A stretch of DNA of 64,000 bases from Actinoallomurus sp963736325 (GTDB lineage: Bacteria > Actinomycetota > Actinomycetes > Streptosporangiales > Streptosporangiaceae): assembly GCA_963736325.1 (NCBI GenBank), contig CAVTOG010000010.1, forward strand, positions 1,116,001-1,180,000. Direction: 5' to 3'. Below are positions 52,125-63,622 of the stretch, one piece after another; position 1 is the stretch's first letter; every line of letters begins with the position of its first letter. A program made the position numbers and the translations under genes. The notes under the pieces were generated by a model. That model ran no database searches, was not told the DNA's origin, and was given only the letters and a program-made list of their open reading frames with translations.

Positions 52125-52793
52125 ATGATGGTTCGTAGCCCGCAAATCGCCCGGCTCATCAGCGCGCTGCCGCCGGTCTGCGCCCTCACACTCTCCATCG
52201 CCGCCGCGCAACCCGCGCAAGCGCGGACCGCGCCGCCGCCGCCGGCACCCGCACCCGCGCCCGCACCGCTGCTGTCCGACGGCGCGTTCGAGTCGCCGAC
52301 CGTTCCGCCGGGCGCCTTCATCCGGTACGGCACGGCGAGCTCCGTGGGCCCCTGGAAGGTGACACAGGGCAACGTCGACCTCGCGGGCGCCAACTTCTGG
52401 CAGGCCGCCGACGGCCACCAGTCCCTCGACCTGGAGGGAAGCGAGCCCGGCACGGTCGACCAGGCGCTCTCGACACGGATCGGCGGCTGCTACACGGTGA
52501 CGTTCGCGCTGGCCGGCAACCCGGACGGCGGACCGGCGGTGAAGCGAGGGTTCGCACGGGTCGTGGAGAACACTCTCGGCCACCCGACGGTGCAGAAGAA
52601 CTTCGCCTTCAGCACGGCGGGCAAGTCGCGGGCGAACATGGGGTACATCCCGCAGAGGTTCCGCTTCCGCGCGCTGGCGCCGACGGCGACGCTGACCTTC
52701 TCCAGCACCACCGGCGGCGGCTACGGCCCCGTGATCGACAGAGTGGAGGTCACGCGGTCGAACCCGATCCTGTGCCGCCTCGTGCGGCCCTGA
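52125..52793 (+). CDS. Secreted DUF642-like protein
   Basis: 222 residues. A signal peptide (about 1-33) is followed by an Ala-Pro run (36-49). The DUF642-like/choice-of-anchor domain has LLSDGAFESPTVPPGAF, VTQGNVDLAGANFWQAADGH, QSLDLEG, YTVTFALAGNPDGGP and GPVIDRVEV, resembling a carbohydrate-binding beta-sandwich seen in plants and actinomycetes. ATG 52125, followed by a second ATG, has AGGAGA upstream. The 284-bp gap on its left is shared with the divergent XRE gene and includes GGGCGA/TCGCCC arms near 52055-52085. A hairpin follows the gene. Confidence 0.87.
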   Translation: MMVRSPQIARLISALPPVCALTLSIAAAQPAQARTAPPPPAPAPAPAPLLSDGAFESPTVPPGAFIRYGTASSVGPWKVTQGNVDLAGANFWQAADGHQSLDLEGSEPGTVDQALSTRIGGCYTVTFALAGNPDGGPAVKRGFARVVENTLGHPTVQKNFAFSTAGKSRANMGYIPQRFRFRALAPTATLTFSSTTGGGYGPVIDRVEVTRSNPILCRLVRP

Positions 52794-52805
52794 CGGCTCA
52801 CCGGC

Positions 52806-52849
52806 GAACCCCTGTTCACTTCGGATCCGTCCGTCGTGAGCGGGGGTTC
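52806..52849. terminator. 14-bp stem hairpin after the DUF642-like gene
   Basis: GAACCCCTGTTCAC at 52806-52819 pairs with 52836-52849, with two G-T wobbles, 13 bases past the stop codon. A factor-independent-like terminator is probable. Confidence 0.65.
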
Positions 52850-52880
52850 TCCGCGTCATTCCGCGCCAAGGGAGCCTGCG

Positions 52881-52954
52881 TGGGGCGGGTGGGACTCGAA
52901 CCCACGACCAAAAGATTATGAGTCTTCTGCTCTAACCGGCTGAGCTACCGCCCC
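52881..52954 (-). tRNA. tRNA with CAU anticodon (tRNA-Met, elongator)
   Basis: The reverse strand folds into a complete cloverleaf. The acceptor stem GGGGCGG/CCGCCCC has discriminator A, the D-arm is GCTC-AGCCGGTTA-GAGC, the anticodon stem GAAGA/TCTTT holds loop CTCATAA, and the T-arm is GTGGG-TTCGAGT-CCCAC. The CCA tail is not encoded. The first acceptor pair and D-arm point to an elongator rather than an initiator; an isoleucine tRNA with modified CAU cannot be excluded. The downstream flank shows no integrase or duplicated 3' end. Confidence 0.95.
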
Positions 52955-53161
52955 CGGGTGGCCACCGAATCCCACTACCTTGCCCGCCTGGCAACGACCG
53001 CGCAACTCGGACACAGGACCATCTTCGAGCTCGTGCACCCGCTCTCGACCAGGCCTCTCATACCCCGCCTCAGCAGCGACGATACGCGACCGCGCGGTCA
53101 CTCAACGATGACTCGCCAGGTCCGGCCACCCTCCCGAACCACCCCTCCACACGATGGACCC

Positions 53162-53207
53162 TGCAGATGCACGTGCATTTGCCTGTGCATCAGTTCTTGC
53201 ATCTGCA
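53162..53207. repeat. TGCA-rich nested palindromes upstream of the RsbW-like gene
   Basis: A perfect 10-bp inverted repeat TGCAGATGCA / TGCATCTGCA (53162-53171, 53198-53207) encloses a perfect 12-bp palindrome ATGCACGTGCAT (53167-53178) and a further GTGCAT. It ends 16 bases before the ATG of the RsbW-like gene, with the ribosome site just after it. It could be an operator or an mRNA hairpin that affects translation. Confidence 0.6.
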
Positions 53208-53223
53208 AGACATCCGGAGGAAG

Positions 53224-53799
53224 ATGGCCGGTCCGACCACTCGGCATGCCACGAGACCGTCTGGAGGCCCCGCCCAGATGCCCGTGTACAGCACTTCGTG
53301 CACAGACGGCCGTCTCGACCATCGGCGTTCGGTGACGCCCCCCCTCGGCAGGGTGCGAGCCCTGCCTCCCGTGACGTCCCAAGAACGCCCGAAGAGCCGC
53401 GACGGCGCGGTGTGCTCTCTCCTCTCGGACGGCACCTCGCCGCGGATCGCGCGCGACTTCACTTCGGCGACGCTCGGCTCCTGGGGGCTCTCCCGGCTCA
53501 CCGACGACGCCGTCGTGATCGTCTCCGAGCTCGTCACCAACGCGGTTCGGCACGGCATGTCCGAGCGCTCCAGATCGGCCGACGAGCGCCCGGTCAAACT
53601 CAGTCTCGTGCGCAACGGCCGGTTCGTCGTGTGCATCGTCACCGACCCCAGCAGCGAGGACCCGACCGTGCTGTCGCCCGACGACGCCTGTGAGACCGGC
53701 CGCGGCCTGCAGCTCATCGAGGCGCTCAGCGAGGCGTGGGGCTGGTCACCGCTGCCCGGCATGGGAAAGGCCGTGTGGGCGGCGCTCGACGTCCATTGA
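53224..53799 (+). CDS. RsbW-like ATP-binding (HATPase_c) regulator
   Basis: 191 residues. The HATPase domain (about 70-190) contains the N-box VIVSELVTNAVRHGMS and the G-box CETGRGLQLIEALSEAWGW. Such single-domain actinomycete proteins act as serine kinases or anti-sigma factors that modulate stress or development sigma factors. ATG 53224, with CGGAGG just upstream, is chosen; the frame is open upstream but through a palindrome-rich region. The N-terminal 70 residues are basic and disordered. No sigma factor or anti-anti-sigma gene is adjacent. Confidence 0.85.
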   Translation: MAGPTTRHATRPSGGPAQMPVYSTSCTDGRLDHRRSVTPPLGRVRALPPVTSQERPKSRDGAVCSLLSDGTSPRIARDFTSATLGSWGLSRLTDDAVVIVSELVTNAVRHGMSERSRSADERPVKLSLVRNGRFVVCIVTDPSSEDPTVLSPDDACETGRGLQLIEALSEAWGWSPLPGMGKAVWAALDVH

Positions 53800-53964
53800 G
53801 GACATCAACGTCCAGTGTCCGGCCGAATATCGTGCGTTACGATACGTTCTGGTCACCAGCCTGGCTAAATCGCAGATCGTAGTACTCGCGGCTCTGCGGA
53901 CGCCCCGATCGGTCCCCCGGACTTCTGGCAAGCCGCGAAACACCGCCACCACAAGGAATCCGCC

Positions 53965-56865
53965 ATGGATGGTCGTGTCAGCGGAGCCGCCGATGTGCCG
54001 CTCGGAAGTCTCGCGAATCACCCCCTGGTCGGGCGCCGTGAGGTCCTCGACCACCTCGCAGGCCTGCTCGACGCCGTCGGCAAGGGCGGGTTCCGGTTCG
54101 CCGGCCTCTCAGGTGAGCCCGGCGCGGGCAAGACGCGCCTGCTCGCGGAGCTGGCCGCCGAGGCGGAGCGCCGCGGGCTGCTCACGCTGTGGGGCCGTGC
54201 GGCCGAGTTCGAGCAGGAGATGCCGTTCGGCGCGGTGGTCGACGCGCTCGACGACCACCTGGAGACGGTGCCGGCCGAGCTGACCGAGCGCCTGGGCGCG
54301 CAGGTGGCACGCACCCTGGCGACCGTGTTCTCCTCCCTCTCCCCCGACGAGCCCGGCGCTGAAGCGCCCGACAACGCGCACGGGCGCTACGCCCTCTACC
54401 GCGCGATCCGTCGTCTCCTGGAGGAGCTGACCGCCCCGGCGGGGCTCGTCCTGATCCTGGACGACGTGCACTGGGCCGACGAGTCGTCGGTGGAGCTGCT
54501 CGACCACCTCGTACGCCACCCGCCGCGCGGGCAACTGCTGATCGCGGTGGCGTACCGGCCCGCGCAGGCCTCCCCGCGCCTGACCTCTCTCGTGGAGTCG
54601 GCGACGCGCGTCCCGGTCGACCCTCTGAACGAGGCCGAGGTCTCCGAGCTGCTCGGCCCGAAGGTGAGCCGCCGGCGCCGCGAGACCCTCTTCCGCGCCA
54701 GCGGCGGCAACCCCTTCTACCTGGAGGCGCTGTCCCGCATGGGGCCGGCCGAACGCCGCCTGGTGAGCGGTGAGGACCTCACCGAGCTCGGCGAGCTGCC
54801 CCACGCCGTACGCGGCGCGCTGCGGCTGGAGCTCAGCGGTCTGTCCCCCGCCGCGTTACTGATCGCGCAGGCGTCCGCCGTCGCCGCCGGTGAGTTCGAG
54901 CCCGCGCTGGTGGCGGTGACGGCCGAGTGTTCCGAAGAGGAGACCCTCGACGCGATCAGCGAGCTGGTCGCCCGCGACGTCGTACGCCCCGGGTCGGCCG
55001 GGCGCTTCCGGTTCCGCCACCCCATCGTCCGGCGCGCGGCGTACGGCTCGGCGGCGGCGGGCTGGCGCGTCGCCGCGCACACCCGCATCGCCGCGCACCT
55101 GGCCGAGCTGGGCGCGCCCGCGACCGTACGCGCCCGTCACGTCGAACGATCGGGACGGTTCGGCGACGAGACCGCGACCGCGACGCTGGTCGCCGCGGCG
55201 CGCGAGGTCGCCGACCAGGCGCCGGCCATCGCCGCGCACTGGCTGGAGACGGCCCTGCGGTTCATGCCGGTCGACCCCGACGACCCGAACCCTCGCCTCG
55301 AACTGCTCCTCGAGCTCGCCGAGGCGCAGGGGCTCAGCGGCCGGTTGACCGAGGGGCGTGAGACCGCACGCGAGCTGCTGCGCCGCCTGCCACTGGACGA
55401 TCACGTACGCCGGGCTCGCGCCGCACGCTTCTACGCGATGATGGAACGCCACCTCAACCGGCCCCATCAGGCACGGGCTCTCCTCCTGGACGAGCTGCGC
55501 CGTATCCCCGACCCGCGTTCGGCGCCGGCCGTGCCGCTGCGTCTCCGCCTCGTCGCCGAGAGCCTGATCCGCAGCGACTTCCGCGCCGCCCAGGCCGTCC
55601 TGGACCTGATGCCCGACAAGGCGCCCGGCTGGGAGCCCAGCCTGCCGATGGCGATCACCGCGATGCGGCCGCTGCCCGCCCTGGCGGCCGGGCGGATCGC
55701 CGACGCGGTGCGCTACGTCGAGGAGGCCGACCGGTTCGTCTCCGCCGCCCCCGACGACCACCTCGCCGAGTGGCTCGACGCGATCGCCTGGCTGTGCTGG
55801 ACCGAGACGATGATGGGCCGCTACCAGGCGGCCCAGCGTCACTTCGACCGCGCGGTCGCCGTCGCCCGGTCGACCGGGCAGGCGTACATCATCAGCAACC
55901 TGCTCGCCGGGCAGGCCCACACCGACGCGATGCTCGGCAAGCTCGCCGAGGCGGCGACCGCCGCCGACGAGGCCGTCGACCTGGCACGGCTGCTCGGTTC
56001 GGGCCAGCAGATGGTGTTCGCGCTGACCCAGCAGTGCCTGGTGGCGAGCTGGTCCGGCGACGACACGACGGCGCTGCGCCTGGGCGAGCAGACGGTCGAG
56101 ACCGCCGGCGGCACGGCCGAATACTGGGGGGCGATCGCCAAGTACGCCCAGGCGACCGCGTTGATCAACGCCGGCCGCCTGGACGAGGGCGCCGAGGCGC
56201 TGCTCGACGCCTGCGACGGGTACGAGACCCCGCGGCTCGACCCGGGCAGCCTGCTGTCGGCGTGCGAGGCGATGGCGCGCGTGCAGGTGGCCCGCGAGCG
56301 CACCGACGACGCGAAGGTCTGGGCCGACCGCGCCGACCAGATCGTCTACTCCGACCTGAAGATCAACACCGGGCTGGCGAAGCTGGCGCGCGCCCACGCG
56401 CTGTCCGCCCTCGAACCGGCGGACAGCGCCGCGCACGCCGTCGAGGCCGCCGAGGCCCTCACCGACGCCGGGCTGCGCATCGACGCCGGACGGGCACGGC
56501 TGCGCGCCGGCACCGCCTTCGCCGACGCCGGCGACCGCAAGCGGGCCCGTGCGGAGCTGCGCGTCGCGAACCAGACGTTCGAGGACTGCGGCGCGTCCAC
56601 CCTGCACGCCCAGGCCGTGCGCGAACAGCGCCGCCTCGGTGTCCGCGTCCCCGGCGCCACCGGGCGCGCCAAGGGCCCGGGCGGCCTGTCACGCCGCGAG
56701 ATGGAGGTCGCGATGCTCGTCGTCGAGGGCTCCACCAACCAGCAGATCGCGGAGAAGCTCTTCCTCAGCATCCGCACCGTGGAGACCCACCTCTCCCACA
56801 TCTTCACCAAGCTCGGTGTCACCTCACGCGTCGGCGTCGTCGGCGCGATGAACGACCGTTCCTGA
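53965..56865 (+). CDS. LuxR-family regulator with AAA ATPase domain (LAL type)
   Basis: 966 residues. An N-terminal AAA domain has Walker A GEPGAGKTRLLAEL near residue 50 and Walker B LVLILDDVHWAD near 168. The middle consists of helical TPR-like repeats. The C-terminus is a LuxR helix-turn-helix (about 905-960: LSRREMEVAMLVVEG, NQQIAEKLFLSIRTVETHLS). Such regulators activate antibiotic or carbon-use clusters in streptomycetes. A TTA codon at 54856-54858 (codon 298) is rare here; in Streptomyces it would make translation depend on the bldA tRNA. The ligand is unknown. Confidence 0.93.
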   Translation: MDGRVSGAADVPLGSLANHPLVGRREVLDHLAGLLDAVGKGGFRFAGLSGEPGAGKTRLLAELAAEAERRGLLTLWGRAAEFEQEMPFGAVVDALDDHLETVPAELTERLGAQVARTLATVFSSLSPDEPGAEAPDNAHGRYALYRAIRRLLEELTAPAGLVLILDDVHWADESSVELLDHLVRHPPRGQLLIAVAYRPAQASPRLTSLVESATRVPVDPLNEAEVSELLGPKVSRRRRETLFRASGGNPFYLEALSRMGPAERRLVSGEDLTELGELPHAVRGALRLELSGLSPAALLIAQASAVAAGEFEPALVAVTAECSEEETLDAISELVARDVVRPGSAGRFRFRHPIVRRAAYGSAAAGWRVAAHTRIAAHLAELGAPATVRARHVERSGRFGDETATATLVAAAREVADQAPAIAAHWLETALRFMPVDPDDPNPRLELLLELAEAQGLSGRLTEGRETARELLRRLPLDDHVRRARAARFYAMMERHLNRPHQARALLLDELRRIPDPRSAPAVPLRLRLVAESLIRSDFRAAQAVLDLMPDKAPGWEPSLPMAITAMRPLPALAAGRIADAVRYVEEADRFVSAAPDDHLAEWLDAIAWLCWTETMMGRYQAAQRHFDRAVAVARSTGQAYIISNLLAGQAHTDAMLGKLAEAATAADEAVDLARLLGSGQQMVFALTQQCLVASWSGDDTTALRLGEQTVETAGGTAEYWGAIAKYAQATALINAGRLDEGAEALLDACDGYETPRLDPGSLLSACEAMARVQVARERTDDAKVWADRADQIVYSDLKINTGLAKLARAHALSALEPADSAAHAVEAAEALTDAGLRIDAGRARLRAGTAFADAGDRKRARAELRVANQTFEDCGASTLHAQAVREQRRLGVRVPGATGRAKGPGGLSRREMEVAMLVVEGSTNQQIAEKLFLSIRTVETHLSHIFTKLGVTSRVGVVGAMNDRS

Positions 56866-57012
56866 CCAGGACGGAGCGACTCGCCCGCGCGGAGCGTCGA
56901 AACGCTTACGTGCGCGGCCGGACGGCCGCCGGCGAACGTCAGGGTTTACCACGATGAGCGCGTACCGGGGTTTCTGTCACCTTGGTTCGGGGCAATGATG
57001 GAGGTCGATCTC

Positions 57013-58113
57013 ATGGAGCGCCGCATCCCGCGGTTCACGAGCGAGGGCGTACCCGGCGCCGAGGTCTCGCTGCACCCCGTCACGTCCGGCGACGGGCTCG
57101 GGCTCATGCTGACGCGCTTCCACCGCGCCGACGCCGACGACGTCGTGCTGCTGGTGCACGGGCTGACGTCGTCCAGCGACATGTTCATCATGCCCGAGCA
57201 CCGCAACCTCACCTCGTTCCTCCTCGACAACGGCTACACCGACGTCTGGACCCTCGACTACCGGATGAGCGCGCGCCTCCCGTACGACACCGAGACCCAC
57301 CGCTTCACGCTCGACGACGTCGCGGCCTACGACCACCCGGCCGCGCTGCGCGAGCTGCGCCGCCACATCGGCGACCGGCGCGTGCACGTCATCTCGCACT
57401 GCATCGGGGCGGTGACGTTCACGATGAGCCTGTTCGGCGGCGCCGTCGACGGCATCGCGAGCCTGATCTGCAACAGCACGTCGCTGACCCCGCGGGTGCC
57501 CCGCTGGTCGCGGCTGAAGCTGAGGTTCGCACCGAACATCGCCGAATACGTGCTCGGCTACTCCTTCCTCGACCCGCGCTTCGCCGGCGCGCCGCCGATG
57601 ACGCGCGGCTGGATGCTGTCGCGCGCGATCTCCCTCTTCCACCGCGAGTGCGACGTGCGCGCCTGCCACCTCGTCAGCTTCATGTGGGGCAGCGGACGGC
57701 CCGCGATGTACGAGCACGAGCGGCTGGCGGACGTCACCCACGCGCGCACCACCGACCTGTTCGGCGCCGTCGGCATGCACTACTACCGGCACCTCTGGAA
57801 GATCGTCCGGTCCGGCCACGCCGTGCAGTACGACCCGGCCGCCCACCCGGAGCTGCCCGCCGACTACCTCGCGAACGCGGCGGACGTCACCACGCCGATC
57901 CTGCTCGTGACCGGCGATCGCAACCACGTCTTCACCGACTCCAACATCGTCTGCCACGAACGGCTCCGCGAGCCGCGACCGGGCCTTCAGGAGCTAGCGA
58001 TCATGCCGGGATACGGCCACCAGGACACCATCGTCGGCAAGGACGCCGACCGCGACGTCTTCCCGCGAATGCTCGAACACCTCTCCGCGCACAGCCTCGA
58101 GCGGGTGGCCTGA
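57013..58113 (+). CDS. Alpha/beta hydrolase with a Cys in the nucleophile position
   Basis: 366 residues. The strand VVLLVHGLTSSSDMF and the nucleophile elbow VHVISHCIGAVTF are clear, but Ser of GxSxG is replaced: the elbow reads S-H-C-I-G, so Cys130 is the candidate nucleophile. The Asp is likely in LLVTGDRNHVF and the His in MPGYGHQDT. ATG 57013 is chosen for GGAGG nine bases upstream; ATGs at 56995 and 56998 are also in frame. The next gene, a GMC oxidase, starts two bases after its stop. Similar hydrolase domains are fused to GMC oxidases in other actinomycetes. Confidence 0.88.
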   Translation: MERRIPRFTSEGVPGAEVSLHPVTSGDGLGLMLTRFHRADADDVVLLVHGLTSSSDMFIMPEHRNLTSFLLDNGYTDVWTLDYRMSARLPYDTETHRFTLDDVAAYDHPAALRELRRHIGDRRVHVISHCIGAVTFTMSLFGGAVDGIASLICNSTSLTPRVPRWSRLKLRFAPNIAEYVLGYSFLDPRFAGAPPMTRGWMLSRAISLFHRECDVRACHLVSFMWGSGRPAMYEHERLADVTHARTTDLFGAVGMHYYRHLWKIVRSGHAVQYDPAAHPELPADYLANAADVTTPILLVTGDRNHVFTDSNIVCHERLREPRPGLQELAIMPGYGHQDTIVGKDADRDVFPRMLEHLSAHSLERVA

Positions 58114-58115
58114 CC

Positions 58116-60449
<2,334 letters not shown>

Positions 60450-60455
60450 GGTCGC

Positions 60456-61847
60456 TCAGTCGAGCGAGAACACCTTGCCCGGGTTGAAGATGCCCGCCGG
60501 GTCGAGCGCATGTTTGATGGCGCGGTGCATGTCCAGCACCACCGGCCCGGCCTCCTCCCGCAGGCCACGGCGTTTCAGCAGGCCCACGCCGTGCTCCCCC
60601 GTCACCGTGCCGCCCAGGCCGATGGCCTCGTCCACGATGAGCTCGAACGCGGCCTGGGCGCGTTCCCGCGCCGCGTCGTCGTCCGGCGAGGTGATCATCA
60701 AGGGGTGGAGGTTGCCGTCCCCCGCGTGGGCGACGTTGGCGATGTGGATGTCGTGGTCCGTGGCGATGCGCTCGATCCGCGACAGCATCTCCGCAACCTT
60801 CATGCGCGGCACGCAGACGTCCTCGGTGAGCACCGGGCCCAAGCGTTCGACGGCCGGGTAGGCGAGGCGGCGGGCGGCGAAGAGCGCCTCGGCCTCCTCC
60901 GGGTCCGTCGAACGGGTGCTCCACGTGGCGCCGGCGCCGTCGAAGCAGGACAGGATGGTGTCCGCCTCGTCCTCCCCGGCCTGGCCGGGTGAGTCGGCGC
61001 GGCCCAGCAGGAGCACCTCGCCGCCTTCGGCGAGGCCCATGTGCCGCCAGTCGTCCACCGCGCGCAGGCAGTGCCGGTCGATCAGCTCCAGGGCGCTGGG
61101 CACGACACCGGCGGCCGACACCGCGGCGACCGCCTCGCCCGCCGCGACGAGGGAGTCGAAGTAGCCGACGATCGTACGCTCGGCGGCGCGTGCGCCCCGC
61201 AGCCGTACGATGATCTCGGTGATGACGCCCAGCGTGCCCTCCGAGCCGACCATGAGACCGGCCAGGTCGTACCCGGCGACGCCCTTGGCGGTGCGGCGGC
61301 CGAGGCGTACGACGTCGCCGCGGCCGACGACCGCCTCCAGGCCGAGCACGTAGTCGCGCGTGACGCCGTACTTCACACAGCACAGCCCGCCGGCGTTGGT
61401 CGCGACGTTGCCGCCGATCGTGGACCACGGCGCGCTCGCGGGGTCCGGCGGGTACCAAAGGCCGCGCTCGGCACAGGCCTTGCGCAGGTCGTCGTTGACG
61501 ACACCCGGCTGGACCACGGCGAGACGCTCGTCCTCGTCGATCGAGAGGATCGCGTTCATCGCCTCGAAGGAGATCACCACACAGCCGTCGAGAGCGTTCG
61601 CACCGCCGGACAGCCCGGTGCCGGCGCCACGCGCGACGACCGGAACGCCCTGCTCGGCGCACCGCGTGACGACCTCGCGCACCTCGGCCGTCTCACGCGG
61701 CCGCACCACGGCCGACGGCTCGCCGTACGGAGCCCACTCCCCCTCGTCGTGCGCGTAGGACGCCACGACGTCCGCGTCCCGAATCACCCGGCCCGGGGGA
61801 AGTACCCGCTCCAGACCAGCCACTACGTCCTCGGACATCAGCGCCAT
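60456..61847 (-). CDS. FAD-linked oxidase, glycolate/D-lactate dehydrogenase (GlcD) type
   Basis: 463 residues. The FAD_binding_4 domain shows VARGAGTGLSGGANA, STIGGNVATNAGGLCCVKYG and GSEGTLGVITEI; the C-terminal FAD-oxidase domain ends in HAGDGNLHPL (metal/substrate His), GTVTGEHGVGLLKR and FNPGKVFSL. The enzyme oxidises a 2-hydroxy acid to a keto acid. Start ATG 61847; a GTG at 61856 and ATG 61838 are also possible. No iron-sulfur subunit gene accompanies it. It converges on the GMC gene with six bases between stops. Confidence 0.93.
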   Translation of the reverse strand: MALMSEDVVAGLERVLPPGRVIRDADVVASYAHDEGEWAPYGEPSAVVRPRETAEVREVVTRCAEQGVPVVARGAGTGLSGGANALDGCVVISFEAMNAILSIDEDERLAVVQPGVVNDDLRKACAERGLWYPPDPASAPWSTIGGNVATNAGGLCCVKYGVTRDYVLGLEAVVGRGDVVRLGRRTAKGVAGYDLAGLMVGSEGTLGVITEIIVRLRGARAAERTIVGYFDSLVAAGEAVAAVSAAGVVPSALELIDRHCLRAVDDWRHMGLAEGGEVLLLGRADSPGQAGEDEADTILSCFDGAGATWSTRSTDPEEAEALFAARRLAYPAVERLGPVLTEDVCVPRMKVAEMLSRIERIATDHDIHIANVAHAGDGNLHPLMITSPDDDAARERAQAAFELIVDEAIGLGGTVTGEHGVGLLKRRGLREEAGPVVLDMHRAIKHALDPAGIFNPGKVFSLD

Positions 61848-62043
61848 AGGCCGCACCCTATCCAGAGCGCCTCGCCGGGCCTCCGCGCGGACCGTCGAAA
61901 GCGTGGCAGGGCCCGGCCAGACGTACGGCGGGGCGGGCGTCCCACGTCTTAGCAGCGCAGGCCGTACCTCGCTCGCCGACTTCTCACCGTGTGGGCCGGC
62001 GAACCCTCGTCCGGCCTCCAGGAGCCGCCGTCGTACTCCCGCC

Positions 62044-63434
62044 TCAGGCCGCTTGGGCCGCCTCGGTCGGGCGGACGCGCAGGAGACGTTCGGCCGGGAG
62101 GCCGATGGACAGCAGGCCGAGCAGCAGCGCCGCGCCCGTGACCCCGGCGTACAGCCATGCCGGGAGGTACGGCCGGACGTGACCGGTCAGCGCGTGGGAG
62201 ATCGGGATGAGCACGACCGTAGCGACCACGATGCCGAGCCCGGCACCGGAGAGGGACACGAGAAGCGCCTCCCATCGAACCGTCCGGCGCACCTGTCGCG
62301 GCGTCGCACCGGCAAACCGCAGCAGCGCCACCTCCCACCGCCGTTCGAGCGTGACCATGACGAGGGTGTTGGCCGCCGCGATGGCCGCGAACCCGGCATC
62401 GAGCACCAGGCCGGCATCGTCCAGCCACGTGTCACCCGGCGACTCCTCGACGAAGCTCCGCGCCTCGTACACGCGAACCCCGTCATGAGCGCGACCGGTG
62501 TGACCGCCGAAGCGAGCCGCCGGTACCGCACCCGGCCTCCCAGAGCCGCCAGCTCCCCGGAGACACCCAGCAGCCGCATCGGAGCCCCCAGCACCCCGAG
62601 CAGAAGGCGCGCTATCGCCGGCACCAGCAACCCCACCCCCACCACGAGCAACAGCAACACGATCGGCGCCCGCTCCATGACATCGGCCCCGTCCGCCGGC
62701 ATCAAGGCGGAGACGAGAGCACCACCCCCCACCAGAGCCGCCGTCCCCGGCAGCGAACGAACGAGACCGACCCCGTACACCCGGCTGGCCGCACGCATCG
62801 GGCCTGCGCCGGGCACCGGGCCGCGCCGTCGGAGCCCGCGCGCCGGACGGAGCTCACGCCGCGGGTCGTCGATGTCGCCCGGTGCCCCCGGGCGCGAGCG
62901 CGCGGTCCGGCCGCCGGCGAGTGCGGCGATCAGGCAGGCGGCGACCGACGGTGGCAGCGGGACCCAGCCGATCGCGAGGCCGGTCCCGCGCGGTACGACG
63001 CCGTGGTCGGCCATTCCGGCGAACCAGACGCCGGCGACGCCGAGCCCGAGCAGGTACCCGAGGCCGGATGCCGGGACGGCGACGAGGGCCGCCTCGGCGG
63101 CGACCATCCGGCGGATCCGCCAGGGCGTCGCGCCGATGGCGCGCAGCAACGCGGCCTCCGTACGCCGCTGCCCGACGGCCAGGGCCATCGTGCTCGCGAC
63201 CACGAAGACGGCCAGGTAGACCGACATGACGCTGAAGGCCGCCCCCATGTCGGTGAGCAGGTCACGCGCCGGACCATGCTCCATGCGCACACCGGTGAGC
63301 AGCATCGTCAGACACGACGTCACCATGGCCGCGGCGAACACCAGCGCGACGAAGGTCCCGGCGAACGCCGACGGCCGGAACCGCACCGACATCCGAGCCA
63401 GCCCCACGGTCCTCACACGCACCCCAGACAGCAT
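62044..63434 (-). pseudogene. FtsX-like ABC permease, frameshifted
   Basis: N-terminal part (63434-62482) encodes MLSGVRVRTVGLARMSVRFR, membrane helices and the FtsX motif TEAALLRAIGATPWRIRRMV. The second repeat continues only in another frame from about 62478 to 62044: VYEARSFVEESPGDTWLDDA, VALLRFAGATPRQVRRTV and a last helix pair. Adding one G in the GGGG run at 62478-62481 (minus strand) restores a single reading frame. This is either a frameshift mutation or a base-calling error. Its ATPase partner is reduced to a fragment, which favours true decay. Confidence 0.8.
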
Positions 63435-63483
63435 GACCACCGACGATCACCCGATCCGCCGGTGATCACCCCACCGCCGCCCA

Positions 63484-63606
63484 TCACGCTTCGCCCATTC
63501 GTGCGGCCGGCGCTGTGCACATGGCGACCTCGCGGTCGTCGTTGACGTGGCCGTCTTTCATCACGATCACCCGGTCCGCCCAGTTCGCGACGGCCACCTC
63601 GCCCAT
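63484..63606 (-). pseudogene. Remnant of an ABC-transporter ATPase (C-terminal 40 residues)
   Basis: Forty residues reading MGEVAVANWADRVIVMKDGH then VNDDREV, the characteristic end of a MacB/LolD-type ATPase that normally follows the H-loop. The Walker and signature motifs are missing; upstream bases belong to unrelated sequence and then the AsnC gene. It lies 49 bp before the frameshifted FtsX permease on the same strand, where an intact ATPase gene would be expected. Confidence 0.75.
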
Positions 63607-63622
63607 CGCGCCGCCGCCGGGA

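Noticed and set aside
52881..52954. tRNA as an integration site for a mobile island
   Set aside because: No integrase, excisionase or duplicated tRNA end is visible on either side; the neighbouring XRE genes are of the ordinary DUF5753 type.
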